Below are positions 27,743 to 41,100 of a stretch of DNA of 64,000 bases, piece by piece. The stretch comes from Chionis minor (Eukaryota > Chordata > Aves > Charadriiformes > Chionididae). How positions within the stretch are numbered: position 1 is the first letter of the stretch; every line of letters starts with the position of its first letter. The stretch lies in the NCBI GenBank assembly GCA_013398295.1, contig VZSF01000866.1, positions 690,565 through 754,564 of the forward strand, read 5' to 3'. Position numbers and translations under genes: made by a program. The notes under the pieces are model-generated. The model was not told the origin of the DNA. It saw only the letters and a list, made by a program, of their open reading frames with translations, and did not search any database.

Positions 27743-28659
27743 TTGCTTGAGTAATCAATAAAATATATTTCATAGTAAGAAAACATGACGGTTCCAACTA
27801 GCCAGACATGCCGAGCTGATTCCCACTTGTGCCCAGGACTTCCTGAGTATACAAGGACTGTTTCTGCCAAAAGCACTTTCCTGGAGTTGTTGGCACTTTT
27901 GGAAGAGTGTCAACCGACAAAGCAGAAGAGTGGTGCCATTTAACACGTCTGAAGAACCACTAGGTCAGATCGAGTCCTCGCCTACACGCAGGAACCCTCC
28001 CTTCAAAAATTCCACATTGCCAGAGTTTTCGGAGCACTGCATTGATAATTCTTTGTTTACTGCTGTATTACTGTGCCTACACATACCACAGGATGACACG
28101 GGAGCAGAATGACCAAGGCACGCCAGCCACAGGCTCACACCAAGTCCCTGTGCTACGAGAACCACCCCAGCAAGTACGTCGAAGTTCAGAAACAACGTTA
28201 ACATACCGGTAGTGGAAACACTGAGACAGACGCTTACCTAGCAAATTCATTTCTTAAACAAAGATAAAGACAAGCTGAGGATTAGAACTGGGAAATCACA
28301 GGAAGAAAAAAAAATGTAAATCCAAAAACCAAAGGTGAAATAAAAGGAAAGACAGGACACACATAAGAAGAAGTAATGACAGCCAAGAGCTACTTTGATA
28401 CAAAGTAAGAACTGACTGAATAAAATTACATGGCTTGTATGCCGTAGAGCTCCAAGACATATTTGTCACCCAATTCCTGAAGGAATTTTGGCTGACGCAG
28501 ACAAACTTAAGATTTCTAATGAGTCCTCTTATTCCCATCTTAATAATTCTGATCTACCGTACAACTGTCTTCCAGGTGTCCTGCCAACAGGATCCCACTC
28601 GTTAACTACATAGACATGAATTACATAGACATAAAACTTAGTAAGAAAGGCATTTAAGA
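27743..28659. other. Sequence just beyond the MTX2 3' end
   Basis: Repeat-free AT-rich DNA between the 27.3-kb CR1 and the MTX2 poly(A) site. Nothing recognised. Confidence 0.7.
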
Positions 28660-28967
28660 AAGATCAGAGAGAAACTTTTTAAAAGTACTTTATTTTTTTT
28701 AATACAGATACAATATTTTTCCAAGGTCACTTTAGAGTAAGTGGCATACAGGCTATTCAAATGGAAGTGCCCATGCAGTCATTTCAGGTTAAATGTGCAC
28801 AGTACATTCTACACACAAAAACTGCATTTAGAGGTTTTTTTCCCCTCGCTCCAGAATGATTTGGCAGCTTCAAAAAGCTAACACACGTCTCCATTCTCAA
28901 GACCAAGCCACTGAACAGCAAAACCCCAATCTGAAGTGCAATCCACCCCAACCACCAAACAACACGC
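28660..28967 (-). other. MTX2: MTX2 3' untranslated region
   Basis: From the TAA the transcript continues about 280-300 bases to the first canonical poly(A) signal. No repeat is present. The cleavage point (about 28660-28680) is estimated from the signal position, not seen directly. Confidence 0.7.
28689..28694 (-). promoter_or_regulatory. Poly(A) signal AATAAA of MTX2
   Basis: The plus strand reads TTTATT, giving a canonical AATAAA on the minus strand about 275 bases after the MTX2 stop codon. It is followed by T-poor then A-rich sequence. Alternative signals further downstream cannot be excluded. Confidence 0.65.
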
Positions 28968-29178
28968 TTATCTCAGTAAGGACCTCTTGGCAGATCGGGC
29001 TGCAGCAGTTGCAGAGCTGTCTTTATCATGACCTTCAAAGTACTGCTGCTCTATTCGCCGACAAAAGGCTGTGAGATTACTGTAGTTTTTCACTTTTTCA
29101 GAGAGTTCATCAGTGGTTAGTTGAGTAGTGAGGATTGTGAACAGATGTCCAAATACCAGAGCATCTAATTCAGTTGGT
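28968..29178 (-). CDS. MTX2: MTX2 exon 10, terminal coding exon (residues 207-276)
   Basis: The coding part completes glutamine 207 and runs [48 protein letters not shown], then [20 protein letters not shown] and a final R before TAA at 28968-28970. The acceptor is GTTTGCTTTTACAG. Up to QYFE it follows human closely. After this point human has eight residues and a stop, whereas here 21 residues follow, rich in alanine, serine and basic residues. The DALVFG segment is the conserved GST-C motif. Whether the longer tail is general in birds cannot be told from this window. Confidence 0.94.
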
Positions 29179-32100
29179 CTGTAAAAGCAAACAGAAAAAA
29201 AAACCAGCTATTTTGGAAGGCAAGTCCTGATCAAGAAAACCCTGCTGTTCTGAATAACTTCTCACTAGCCGTGCAATCTAAGAATTGGGAAGAAATCAGG
29301 CAACACTGAAATTAAATGCATGAAAATTGTGTATACAGTATATAAGCTAGTTCTTAGTATGGCATCTTTCTTTGCTTTTGGTAGCTTCGAAATAACAGTC
29401 CTTAGAAAGGGCAGAGTTACTGCCATCTCAGACCTTGTATATAAGCAGCCCATGTGCAAATAAAATAATTTTTTCGAATTTTTTAATAACTTAAGACTCC
29501 TTCTTTACTAGTGTTCAAGGTAAGCAGCATGAGGGGTTTTTAAATGATAAATTTTTTTGCCTTTCTATTTGTGGATCACTAAGAACTCTGCAGTGGAGAT
29601 ACGGACCCTTGTATAACAAACTTAAACCTGGCAGCAACAGGCTGCCTTTCTTATTTACCTCCTGCAGACTCCCAGAAGTCACAGACTTCCTGAAAAATAG
29701 AGCCATAAGAACATATATTTTCTTAGCAGTATTTCAGCTAAAAAGCTTAAGGTTTGAAACTTTACCAAGAAAGCCTAGTTGACAAACAAAAACAACCCAA
29801 AATCCCCAAGCTACAATTCTTGACAAATACAGAAAGAAAATTTAGGAGATACTACATTAAAGAATGAAAAGGTGCAATTCAGACTTGTCTTCTATAACAC
29901 ATATTTCTGTATCCACTCAATTTACACTACCCATCTAGTCTCAATTTGGCAAAATTAACGGGCAAAGACCCACGCAGAAAAGTAACCAAGACCACACGCT
30001 GCCTTTTGAAGACCTCTCTCTGTCCAAATGTAATTAAGTGAAGTTCAAACCTGAGCATTTCTAGTCTGGTCTGTGCACAGGAGACAGGAGGAGCTAATGG
30101 ATGTTATTTAAATCCATAACATTTTAAAAATATTGAATTACTGGAGAGAAAAAAAAGTGTTTGGAAATTGTACGAAACAAGTGAAAGCGGAGGACATCCC
30201 ATGAAAGCCATGGTGTTCCTTTCTTCTCCCCTGGGAACGTGAATCTTTTCACATGAAAACAACGTTTTCACTTTGCAACTGATCCTTTGGCGATACAAGG
30301 CTACCTTCTGCCCCAGTTCTTACAACTCACAGACCCCCTCATGCTAATGCAGTTCACTCAGAGCTGCCCCAGGTCTTAAGACGGGCAAGAGAAGCTGTCC
30401 TGGTCAGGATGGCGTGACGTACATTCACGTTCCTGTAGCAGGCAGAGAATGTTAACCAAGAAATACAAATAAAACTTTAAATGTACCATTTTTAATACGA
30501 AACTAACCGTATAAAGGTGTACATTTGTAGCCTACATAAGTTGTGGTAGACTGCTGAAAAGACAAGCAGTAGTAAAACTAAATCGTAAATAGGAAAAAAA
30601 AAAACCCGCAACAGAAACTTAGAGAAACTTTCCTTTTAAAACCTTTAATTACTTAGTTTTGAAATTTCATGTTTATATTCCAGTCACACATTTGTATTTT
30701 TTCAACTAATCACACAGCATTAAAATAAAACAGGAGTTTTCCATATATATATATATATATATATATATGGATGTATATCTGTAGCTCACATTCGTGGATG
30801 TAATATTTCAGTAAAGAGTAACTTACTGCTTATTGAAGAAATATGGTTGTGTTCCTAATCTCTGGGAGAGAGCCTGACAACACTGATCTACGTCTTCAAG
30901 GACCTATCAAAACACAGAAGAGATAAAAGATCCATATTGTCAGGAATACCAACACTGCAAAAAATAACCTCCTTACTGTGTTTCGTTGATGGTGGGAACA
31001 AGGAACATACAATGTTAGAACATCAAAAGCTGTTAAAGTCAAACCTACAATGTAGGCAGGTAGCTAAATGTTACTTAATCTAACATTTGATGTAAAGCAA
31101 TTTTGATTAAGTGCTTCCCATAACATTTATAACTTAGCTTAATTTAAGCTACTGACTTATACCTCAAAACTGCTGCTTTTTTTTTTTTTTTTTTTTTTTT
31201 TNGTGAATCTTTTCACATGAAAACAACGTTTTCACTTTGCAACTGATCCTTTGGCGATACAAGGCTACCTTCTGCCCCAGTTCTTACAACTCACAGACCC
31301 CCTCATGCTAATGCAGTTCACTCAGAGCTGCCCCAGGTCTTAAGACGGGCAAGAGAAGCTGTCCTGGTCAGGATGGCGTGACGTACATTCACGTTCCTGT
31401 AGCAGGCAGAGAATGTTAACCAAGAAATACAAATAAAACTTTAAATGTACCATTTTTAATACGAAACTAACCGTATAAAGGTGTACATTTGTAGCCTACA
31501 TAAGTTGTGGTAGACTGCTGAAAAGACAAGCAGTAGTAAAACTAAATCGTAAATAGGAAAAAAAAAAACCCGCAACAGAAACTTAGAGAAACTTTCCTTT
31601 TAAAACCTTTAATTACTTAGTTTTGAAATTTCATGTTTATATTCCAGTCACACATTTGTATTTTTTCAACTAATCACACAGCATTAAAATAAAACAGGAG
31701 TTTTCCATATATATATATATATATATATATATGGATGTATATCTGTAGCTCACATTCGTGGATGTAATATTTCAGTAANACAGGCAAAGCACATATTAAT
31801 GCCATACAGGAAGTGGGGGCTGTAACTTACAACTTATTTTCAGGACCACGGCATAAACTAACATCATCGGAGATACACACTCATGGTAAAACATCCTTCC
31901 TCCCACCCCATCGGGTTGCACATAATTTCAGATTTATTGCTGCTGAAGGCAAATACCTGACTCCAGATAGGTTTCAAGTACAAAATGTATTTTTTGCTAC
32001 ATCTGTTTCAGGAGAGTGTTACTTGAGAAAGAAAAAGAGAGAGAGAGAGAATAGAACAGAGTAAAGCGGTAAGCTTCACTTTTCCTACTGACCTGTTCAA

Positions 32101-35100
32101 GTGTCTTGCCAGCCCATCCGATGGCTTTCATCTTTCGCCTTACCTCCCATTGCTTCTGATAGGACAAAATGCGGTTGAGAGGCCACGGGTAAGGGGAGCC
32201 GTACCTCGGGTGAGTAATCTTTGTTTAGAAACAGAAAGGCACTGTGTTATCACACAAGAAAAACCAGAAATAGCTAATATTGACATACTTCTACCAGAAA
32301 GGGAGCCGTAAAAGAGAAAACAAGTTGCGTGACATGCTGTAATTATTTGCACAGAATTTATAGTTGGCAGCATAACCATTTAAAACTATTACTTCGGAAA
32401 CACACACAAAACCCGTGTCTATTTTGCAGTCAGCTACCTCCAGTAATGACACAACTTCCCTAAAATGTATATGCAAGCAAAATTAAAGTGAAAAGACTGT
32501 ATCATTAATGGTATAAACCTCAATGTTTCATTTATGAGTAGGGACTTGCAATTGTGAACAAAAGTGTTTTCTCATTAAATTTTAATTAAGATAAATGCTG
32601 CAGAACCACTCACCTCCTCTACTGTAACATCATCACACCATTGGAGATAGAGCTAGGAACAGAAAGAACACTTACTAAAACTTCCTAATAAAGGAGAATA
32701 CAGAGACAATCATTTCTCAACTAGCAGAACTTTCTTTTCTATATTAGATTAAATTTCCATTTCATTCCTTCTGTTAGGCCTCTGAGCATAGAAAAGAAAT
32801 TAAAATTGGAAGGCAAAAGCTCAGTTTCTAGGCCTTACTTTGCCAGCACCACGAGCAGGCCCACTCCCGTTGCCCGCGCTGCAGACAACTCAGCACACGG
32901 GCTACCAGCCCGCGGCCACCTGCAGCTTGCCAGCACTTCCAGCACTGTTTCCTGTGCTGGGATTGTGTCACCTTAACTGGCCACGGGTGAGAACCACAAT
33001 GGCACCCAGCCACCCGCTGGGCGCGTGAGCGCAAGCATAGGGGGAGCTGACAGCAGGGTGCCTGCCCAGCTGTGGGACAGGGTGGGATCCCAGGAACCAC
33101 GGGCATTTTCCATCTGTGGAAATCGGTTACTTCTGCAGCTACACGGCACACTTCAGGTAGATTGGGGGAATCGTACCCATGGCTTGCATCTACAGGAACA
33201 TTTCAGCAAGCGATCCACAGGGTCCAGAGAATTTATTCCTACCGTTTTTCCCCTCAAAAGTTGATGACCTCATCTAAGAACAGTAGTATTTCCAATATAA
33301 GGAAAAATCCTAAAGCTTTCTTGCCTATAATCACTTATGCAAGTGTGTAGAGTGACTATGGTTTGCTGTACCTCTGCTGTCAAGAGCATATTATTGACTA
33401 ATTCCATGTAGGCTTTCATCTCAGCTTTTTGGACTTCATCCAACCCATCACTGAGGGAATGGCCCTAATGGGGAAAAGAAAAAAAAAAGACAACACACAT
33501 ATAAGAAAGGATATTGGAATATTCAGCATTGCCTAACCCAAGGACTGCTGAAGTCAATGAGCTTTGGCTCCGATCCTGATCTCTTACACAGTTCAATAAC
33601 AAATTACAAAGGCATTTTTTACATATAGTGTCCTTTAGAATTAAAAAGAAATCATGGTAACATAATATAGCTAATCTACAAGAAATGTGGACTATTATCA
33701 GTTACAGATGTAACTGTATTCAGTTTGAGCACACAGCCTTCTTGTTGCTGCATCTCTGTGGCAAGAAGTAAACATAAATTTACATCTGCGATACAGCTTT
33801 ATCAGCCACTCAGTGAAAAGAAAGTGTTTTTAAAAATACAGGGGGGTTGCAGGGGAGAATCCAAGGCTAATTTGAACACTATCTGACACTTCAGGATTTA
33901 AACCAGTCAGTTCTGGATTTAATAGCTCTGAGACCCAAAGACAGGGCACGCAGAAAAACAGTCTCAGAAACTGGCACTGGTGTGCAGCTATCCCACATAG
34001 AATTTACTTCCAGAATTTGAGTAAATGACAAAGAAAAACATTTCCACATCAACAAACTCCTATTACAGGATATCTTTCTTTTACAATGGCACTAGATTTC
34101 CACACTGTTTTAAGAAATTAAGTAACGTTTCAGAAAAGCACACCAAATCAGCACAAGTACTAAGCAGGACTAACATGCTATTCCAGTAACTGATGAAAAC
34201 AATGTACTACCTTGGCTTTTACAAACTGGACTATGGGGCCAAGTTCAGACACTACTTGATTTCCCACGTGAATAAAGGGTACTTTGCCTGTAAAATGAGA
34301 GACATATTTTAATAAGAGCTTTTTATACCTGTAAAACATCATTTCCAATTTTCAAAGCAATTAAATATTGCAGGTACACCTGAACATCAGTTTTTTTTCA
34401 AATGAGGACAGGAAAAGCTCTAACATACGCAGCTCACCCAGGGAACATTTGCAGTAACAAACACCTCCTTCCTCCTGACCCTCGTTTACATGCAATACTT
34501 GCAATTGTGTATTTCAACGTTATTGAGATCTATCGGCTTGTACTTTAATAATGGATTTTGCTTTGCTGGAAAGACTTAATTCAACGTTTCTCTGAAGTAC
34601 AGCTGAGAAACCCCAGGAAAGCAGACAGAGCCCTTGGCTAGTTTTACAACACTAACCCACTAGCAGGGAAAGGACGGCTGAAAGGATGACAGGAGATGTG
34701 GCACTGCGCCCAGAAAAGCAAGCAGGGGGAAGTGTAAACACACACTCAGCCAGGCAGGATCTTAGCTCTCCCTCCCCCAGTCCTTCAGACTTCCAACAAC
34801 TGGACCAGTCGGATCCTGTTGGCTGCCCCAGACTTCACACCCTCCAGTTGTGAGCTGGCATTTTTGAGCCTCTGTGGTCCTGGGGTCAGGAACAGGTTCT
34901 CGGTATGAGACCCACAGCTTCACAGTCTTGGGGGCGGGGAGGCGGAAGAAGCTGCTTCATCATCATGGAAGCAAAATGGGGTTAAAGCTTAATACAAGTG
35001 AGGCTCAAAGTTCAGTGTATGACGCTGAACCCTGAGGGTCGAGCATGGAGCAGGGCTAAAGACAGCCAGTCCTCAAAGGGAAACTGGGAAATGACTGTGT

Positions 35101-38100
35101 CACTGCTGAAACTTTCGTGGGCGTGGGGGTTAAAGCTTAATACAAGTGAGGCTCAAAGTTCAGTGTATGACGCTGAACCCTGAGGGTCGAGCATGGAGCA
35201 GGGCTAAAGACAGCCAGTCCTCAAAGGGAAACTGGGAAATGACTGTGTCACTGCTGAAACTTTCGTGGGCGTGGGGGTTAAAGCTTAATACAAGTGAGGC
35301 TCAAAGTTCAGTGTATGACGCTGAACCCTGAGGGTCGAGCATGGAGCAGGGCTAAAGACAGCCAGTCCTCAAAGGGAAACTGGGAAATGACTGTGTCACT
35401 GCTGAAACTTTCGTGGGCGTGAAGGGCTCCCAAGTCTGCATGCAACACCCTCTCTGCTTGGTAACTTTTCTTACACACAGAACTGAGGCAAAGCTTTACG
35501 TCAGGCAGAAATACAAGAGGAAGAAGCCCTGTGACACACAGCAAGCCACAAAGAATGACTGAAGTTGCCTTACGCCCCTTTTTCCCAGGTCTCAACGCAT
35601 GAAGCTGAGAGAGGGCTCCCGCTCCAATCCATCCTAACCAGGTTGCTTGTCCTGCAAATCTTCATCCAAGGGCAATTGACAAACATCAACCTAATATTTA
35701 AGGCTAAATCTTTTAGGATTATTTACATGATTGAAATAATACACAAAATGGTGATAAATGCTGGATGCTTTGTATTACTGAAAGCGTCCTCAAGCCCAAA
35801 GGCAGTAAATGAGCCTGCCCAGCACACTGGGACACTGCACCCTTCTACCTTCTCGGTTCTCTGCTCTCAATAGACAGCCCAAAGAACAAGACTGGTATCT
35901 GCCTGTCTCCAAATATGTTATTAGCAATACATTCACTCTTTTCACTGAAACAAAAAAAACCCCCACCCTACTGTTTGGCCTAGCTCAGAGTTCATGCTAA
36001 GAGCAGATTCAGTCACGGTTTTTATCATAAGATTCACTTCTTTCTGGCTTGATCAGCCTAAGGGTAATAAATGAAGCGCATCATACCAACCAAGGCTTCA
36101 TCTGCATCCACATGCTGCATGTTGAGGAAGGGAACGCAGACCTCTCTATGCTGCAGAATTCAGTGGTTTCAGCCAGACTGACTTCGCACACCAAGACAAT
36201 CCTTTGGTATACTTTTGACTCCCTCAAAATGGGTTTTGTTGTTACAACTGCTATGAGATAAACAACCTTCCCCCCAAAACGATGAGATGTAGATCTTTGT
36301 CTGCTGCTACAGTGAGACAGAGGGTGGTGGGGAGGGAGAAGGGAACAAATGAAAACCTTGCCGGAATTATCATTAAAGAACCAATATAAAAAAAGGAAAT
36401 GGGCCAAGTGAATAAAAATAATAGGGACTCCAGGAGCAAGGGTACAAACACAACATGTATTTCTACCTACATCTAAAGCTGAAGCAGTGTCATTTTCCCT
36501 CTTGCGCTCCTTGTTTTCAGCAGGAGGAGGAAATGTTCAGACTCACATTACAACTTCAGACACCAGCAAGTGCGGCTATGGGGGTGCAAGTGGCAGAGGC
36601 AAGAGCATGCAACTGCCACCAGTCCTACTCCTGCATATGCAAGATGATACTCTGTGCATGGATTCAGCATTTCAAAGCTGGCTTTATTTACTAACAAATC
36701 ATTTATATACCCTCCTATTTTGCTGGTTTTTCACTGCTGCCCAGTAACTGTTTTAAAAAAACAGCATAACTCCACTGCTTTGACCAAAATACTAGTATTT
36801 TGGTGAATGCACCCTGCATTCACCAATTCTCTCTGATTTTTAGGCAATCTTCTGGAGCCAGCCTCTGGACAATTTTGGGCAACCAGACATCTCTAGAAAA
36901 AAGCAGACGCTGTGCCCTTCTACTATTTAATTTATTGTTGGTGGGTTTGTATTTTTTTCCCCAGACAGTCTCGTGGCTCAGAGGAAGATTTAAAACCGCC
37001 TGTCACCCTTAACAGTGACAACAGACACTTCAGTCTTCTCCTGTATCAACATCCTGGCAATCATCTCCCAGTCAGGGTAACAAAAGATACTGCTCTGGTG
37101 TTGTCTCACCCCAGCAATGGGAAAATATAATAGCACTCACTAGAATATTTCCTGAATGCAGAATAAAGCCACTATTGGAAACGTAAGTCTTTCTCCTTCA
37201 GGACACAACTCCTCTCAGGCAATTTTCAAGGTTTCTGCCAGGCATTTGAAATGTCTGAATACTATATATAGGTACTGCAGTTGCAGTTACACATTGTGCC
37301 AATGTTACCTTGCATTTGACTGTTTTAATTGTTCACAGAGGAGAAACTGCGCTGGAGAGGAGGGGGGAAGGCAACCCACACATGGTAGCACTGACCGACT
37401 GTTATCAGCAAGACAAGGCGCAGTTGCCATGGTATCAAAATGGAGGTATAACACAGTAATCTAAATGAAGGCCACACTTACCAGATGGGGACATGTACTC
37501 GGCATTTGCCCTGCAAACCACCTGGATTGGCAGATTGCACATTTGCAAAAAGGCCTGGAAACAAAGAGTCGCATTTAAAAAGCATTAATACACCAGTGAC
37601 AAATAAGCGTGTTCTTCTCAATACATTTGACTATATTTTAGCTAGTTCTTAGCCCATGCTTATGAAGTAGAGCTCCATGCACATTGCTTTTAGGAAGAAA
37701 GAAGGGTAGGTTAAAGAAAAACAGGGTTTTCTAACTTCCTTATAGAAATCTGTTTATCATCCAGTGATTGACTGGAATTCTTCTAATGAAATTTCATCTA
37801 CTTTTACTTTTTCTTCAAGATGAGCAAAGAAGCAGTATCTGACAGAAACAATTAGTGCTGTGGCTGTACAAAATTAAGTGATATTTTGCCCCTCCGGAAA
37901 ATCATAGTACTTAATTCTTCTGGTTAAAGCTGGCTAACCAAGTTCACGTCATGTAACGCAGCAAACATATATCGCACCTTCCCACGTTATATTAACAATA
38001 ACTGCCAGAAGTTTTGCTCTATGATACTGTCGGAGCACAAGTCTGCTTTGGGAGGAAGTATTTATTATCTGTAATTTATGTGAATCATGGAGAGTGCAAG

Positions 38101-41100
38101 TGATCAATTTACTGTTTCTTTCTATCTGTAACCTTAGATCCAGAGCATTCCAAGTAGGATACTGATTTTTGTCAGCACCCATCACCACAAAATCCTTAGT
38201 GTGTTTCCATTGAAATAGCATATCAAGAAAAATACTCGCAATTTGGACGGAACGTGGCAAATAAGGAACTTCTTAAATCTCTAGAGTCTCTCAACTCAGC
38301 TGACATCCTATCATTTATTTTGTCATTTAGACAGGTCAAAATTCCAGATTCCAAAAATACACCTATTTATTATTTTAGCACACAGTGGCTTAAGATTAAA
38401 AAAGCCTACAAGACAGCTATCACCATGAAGAAAAATGCTACTGTAACTTGGCATTTTCTACGTAAGCCTCCTCCTAGCTCTTCAGATTGCCAGACCTAGC
38501 ACTAAGCTGCATGCTCACAGATGTAAACGCTCAGACCCTAATCACAGGCATCAAAGTAACCCAAAACTTAACCTTGAGATTGCTCACCTCTGCACTAAAT
38601 GAGACCCTAAGGCATGAACCAACATGGGCATCAGCCCTGTTCCTAACTGTCTGGCTTATGTAGTATCCATCAAGCAAACAAAAATGGCCCAAACAGCCCT
38701 CTCCTTTCCCCTGCACTCTCCAAGTCCTTTATTCCCAAACTCTAATCCAAGCCGTGTCACAGTCATAATGAACATCAGCCAAATACTGCAAGTCCTGCAC
38801 TACTTAGCAGTAAACCGGTCTCTAGAGTGCCGAAAGCTCAACCCAACCAGAATCTCTACCACTGCTTAAAAGAGCAACTACAACCCAAAGAAAATACAAG
38901 GCACTGCCCACATTTGACACCATCCCACTTTCTGAGTCTGTGCGTCCACCAGAGTCCACCAAAAAATCGATGCTCTTGCTCTCTTAGCATCCCAGATTCC
39001 ATGCAAACAGTAACACCCGAAGGACCAATTATTAAACAGGAATTTAAGACATTGGTCCATCTCAGTCGTAGATCTCTTCCTTTGCCTACTGGCTCTGTAC
39101 AATCTAGCAATACACAGGCTCTTCCACCTGCTGCTATACACGTCTTCTGCCCAAACTGGGGCTTTGTATGCAACTTTTTTGGAAATAGCGAAGAGAGAAG
39201 AATGCAGAGAGTTTGGTTTAGGTTATAGACACACTCCTATGACATTGCTGGACATGGTGTAACCCACCAGAAACATACATTTCAACTCAGCTGATACACA
39301 GACTTGGTGGTTCTGAAAGCTATACCAGTAGCCAGGACATGGAACTGACAGCATCCAACAACAGCTTCAAAGAATTTTATCTTTAGGTGGGAGGAACAGA
39401 ATGAACTTGTACCATATTACTTAATCCTCAGCTGTTGAATTCCATCTCAAAAATATGTGAAGTTTCACTTGGTCTAGGCTTACCAAATGAATTTCCTTCG
39501 CAGTAAGGCACTAAATTAACTCTGCAATTCTGCATTAAGCTAGAGATTAATTTTTTAACTGCCATGTACTATTCTCACTGCAAGCTCAGAAGGAAAAAAG
39601 TCTGAACTGCACTGGAGTTAGGGCAACACGTGAATAACTGAAAAGCTTGTAAGCACAGACACATTGAAGCAAAAGGAGGAGGTCAGTCAGAGAAGTTTTC
39701 TTATTTTCTCATATCACCGTGTCAAAAATGAGACATGCTGACACAGAACACTCAGGTTACATGAGTTGCTTCAGCAAGTTACTGCCTACAGTACATTGTA
39801 TTGTATGTTTGCTCCTACATAGTAGGTGGTTTCTAGGAAAAACCCAGTTTGTGACTGTGAAAAACAGTCCTCGGCATAGAGGCTAAACTATAAATAAAAT
39901 CTTTTCGGTGTAACGAGTTCAGCCAAGTTTCCATCAAAAATCTGAATCTGACCTTTCTCTCTCTCCTCCTCCTCAATAAACATCCACAGAACACGGAGTA
40001 TCAACCTTTATTACATTTGGCAGGGAAATTCTACCTCAGTCTCTGGCCTAGTGCAAAGGGGATTGAGAATACATTGCCATTTTGGCATCTCAGAAATGCA
40101 AACACACTGGGTCCACGTGCCTTTTTTGCACTTCATAAAGAAAAGAGGAGAGAGGAGGTTGAACTAGAATTGAGCTCTAATGTGGGAACAAATACTAAAG
40201 ACATTCACTATTCCGCATAATCCACAGCAGATTCTAGAAAGCTTAGAAATAAGTCAGCCTGCCCTCAGTGAGGTTAAAAAAACCAACAAAACAACAAAGA
40301 GACCCTAAAGCAAACACCAAACTAAAAACCTGAGAAAACTTCCCTGGAATGGTCCTCTCCAGTTCTGATGGACCTTTTGCAGATGGGAAAACAGAACTGA
40401 GTCTGAGAAACTGAAGAGTGATTCAAGATTAAAACTGGGCAAATTCATCCAGTTCTGCGTTCACCCAGCAGTCCTTCTGCGAGGTTCAGAAACACTGACT
40501 GCTAGAGCTGCCTCTCTAGCAGCCTTACAAGGCCCGTTCCAGCAATTCCCTTCAGCATCCATGTGCCAACACCTATTCCACTTCAGACTTTGTCTATAAT
40601 TAGGATCAGCTTTAATATGAGTGGTAAAATAGTAATGAAATACAAAAACAGGAGAAAACAGAACCGTGAAAGTTGAAGACAAAAATCATTTAATGTAATA
40701 AATAAACCTAAAAATAAAAAACTGCTATTAAGTCTTTAAAAAGATAAAACCCCCAGGAATTAAAAGACCAGTATGTTGAGCTGCAATTTGTACCCAAAAC
40801 ATGACCTATTCAGTTTTAAGAACTCCTTAAATATTGTTCTGCAGGAAAATGAAGGAAAGCTCCACGATGAGAAAAATATAATCCTTATTAGATCTACACT
40901 GCTGAACTAATCAGTACCTAAAGAACAAGGGCAGTATTTATTTCTTGATCCAACTTAAACTAGTGGTCTAGTGGATATCCTTCAAGTTCACCAAAAATAC
41001 ATGTCAACTGATACAAGGAGACAGTACTATCCCAAACTATGAGGGCTCAGCCTAAGAAATAAGCATTGTAATTTACAATGTTATGAGAGTACTTACATTC

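Larger units (their letters stand above)
29179..30826 (-). other. MTX2 intron 9
   Basis: A 1,648-base intron. Its exon-9-proximal 576 bases (30239-30814) are the source or twin of the duplicated block. It includes the (AT)13 tract at 30743-30768. No other feature was recognised. Confidence 0.85.
30904..32092 (-). other. MTX2 intron 8, with assembly gaps
   Basis: The intron is 1,189 bases as assembled, but 576 of these are an exact copy of intron 9 sequence bracketed by single N bases. The true length is therefore uncertain. A 25-base T run (31177-31201) precedes the left N. A short GA-rich simple repeat lies near 32033-32050. Confidence 0.8.

Noticed and set aside
27294..27876. Open frames over the 27.3-kb repeat
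   Set aside because: They lie within or across a CR1 3' fragment.
34998..35331. Two identical 61-codon open frames
   Set aside because: They arise from the 148-base tandem repeat; each reads the unit in two different frames, so no coding constraint is likely.
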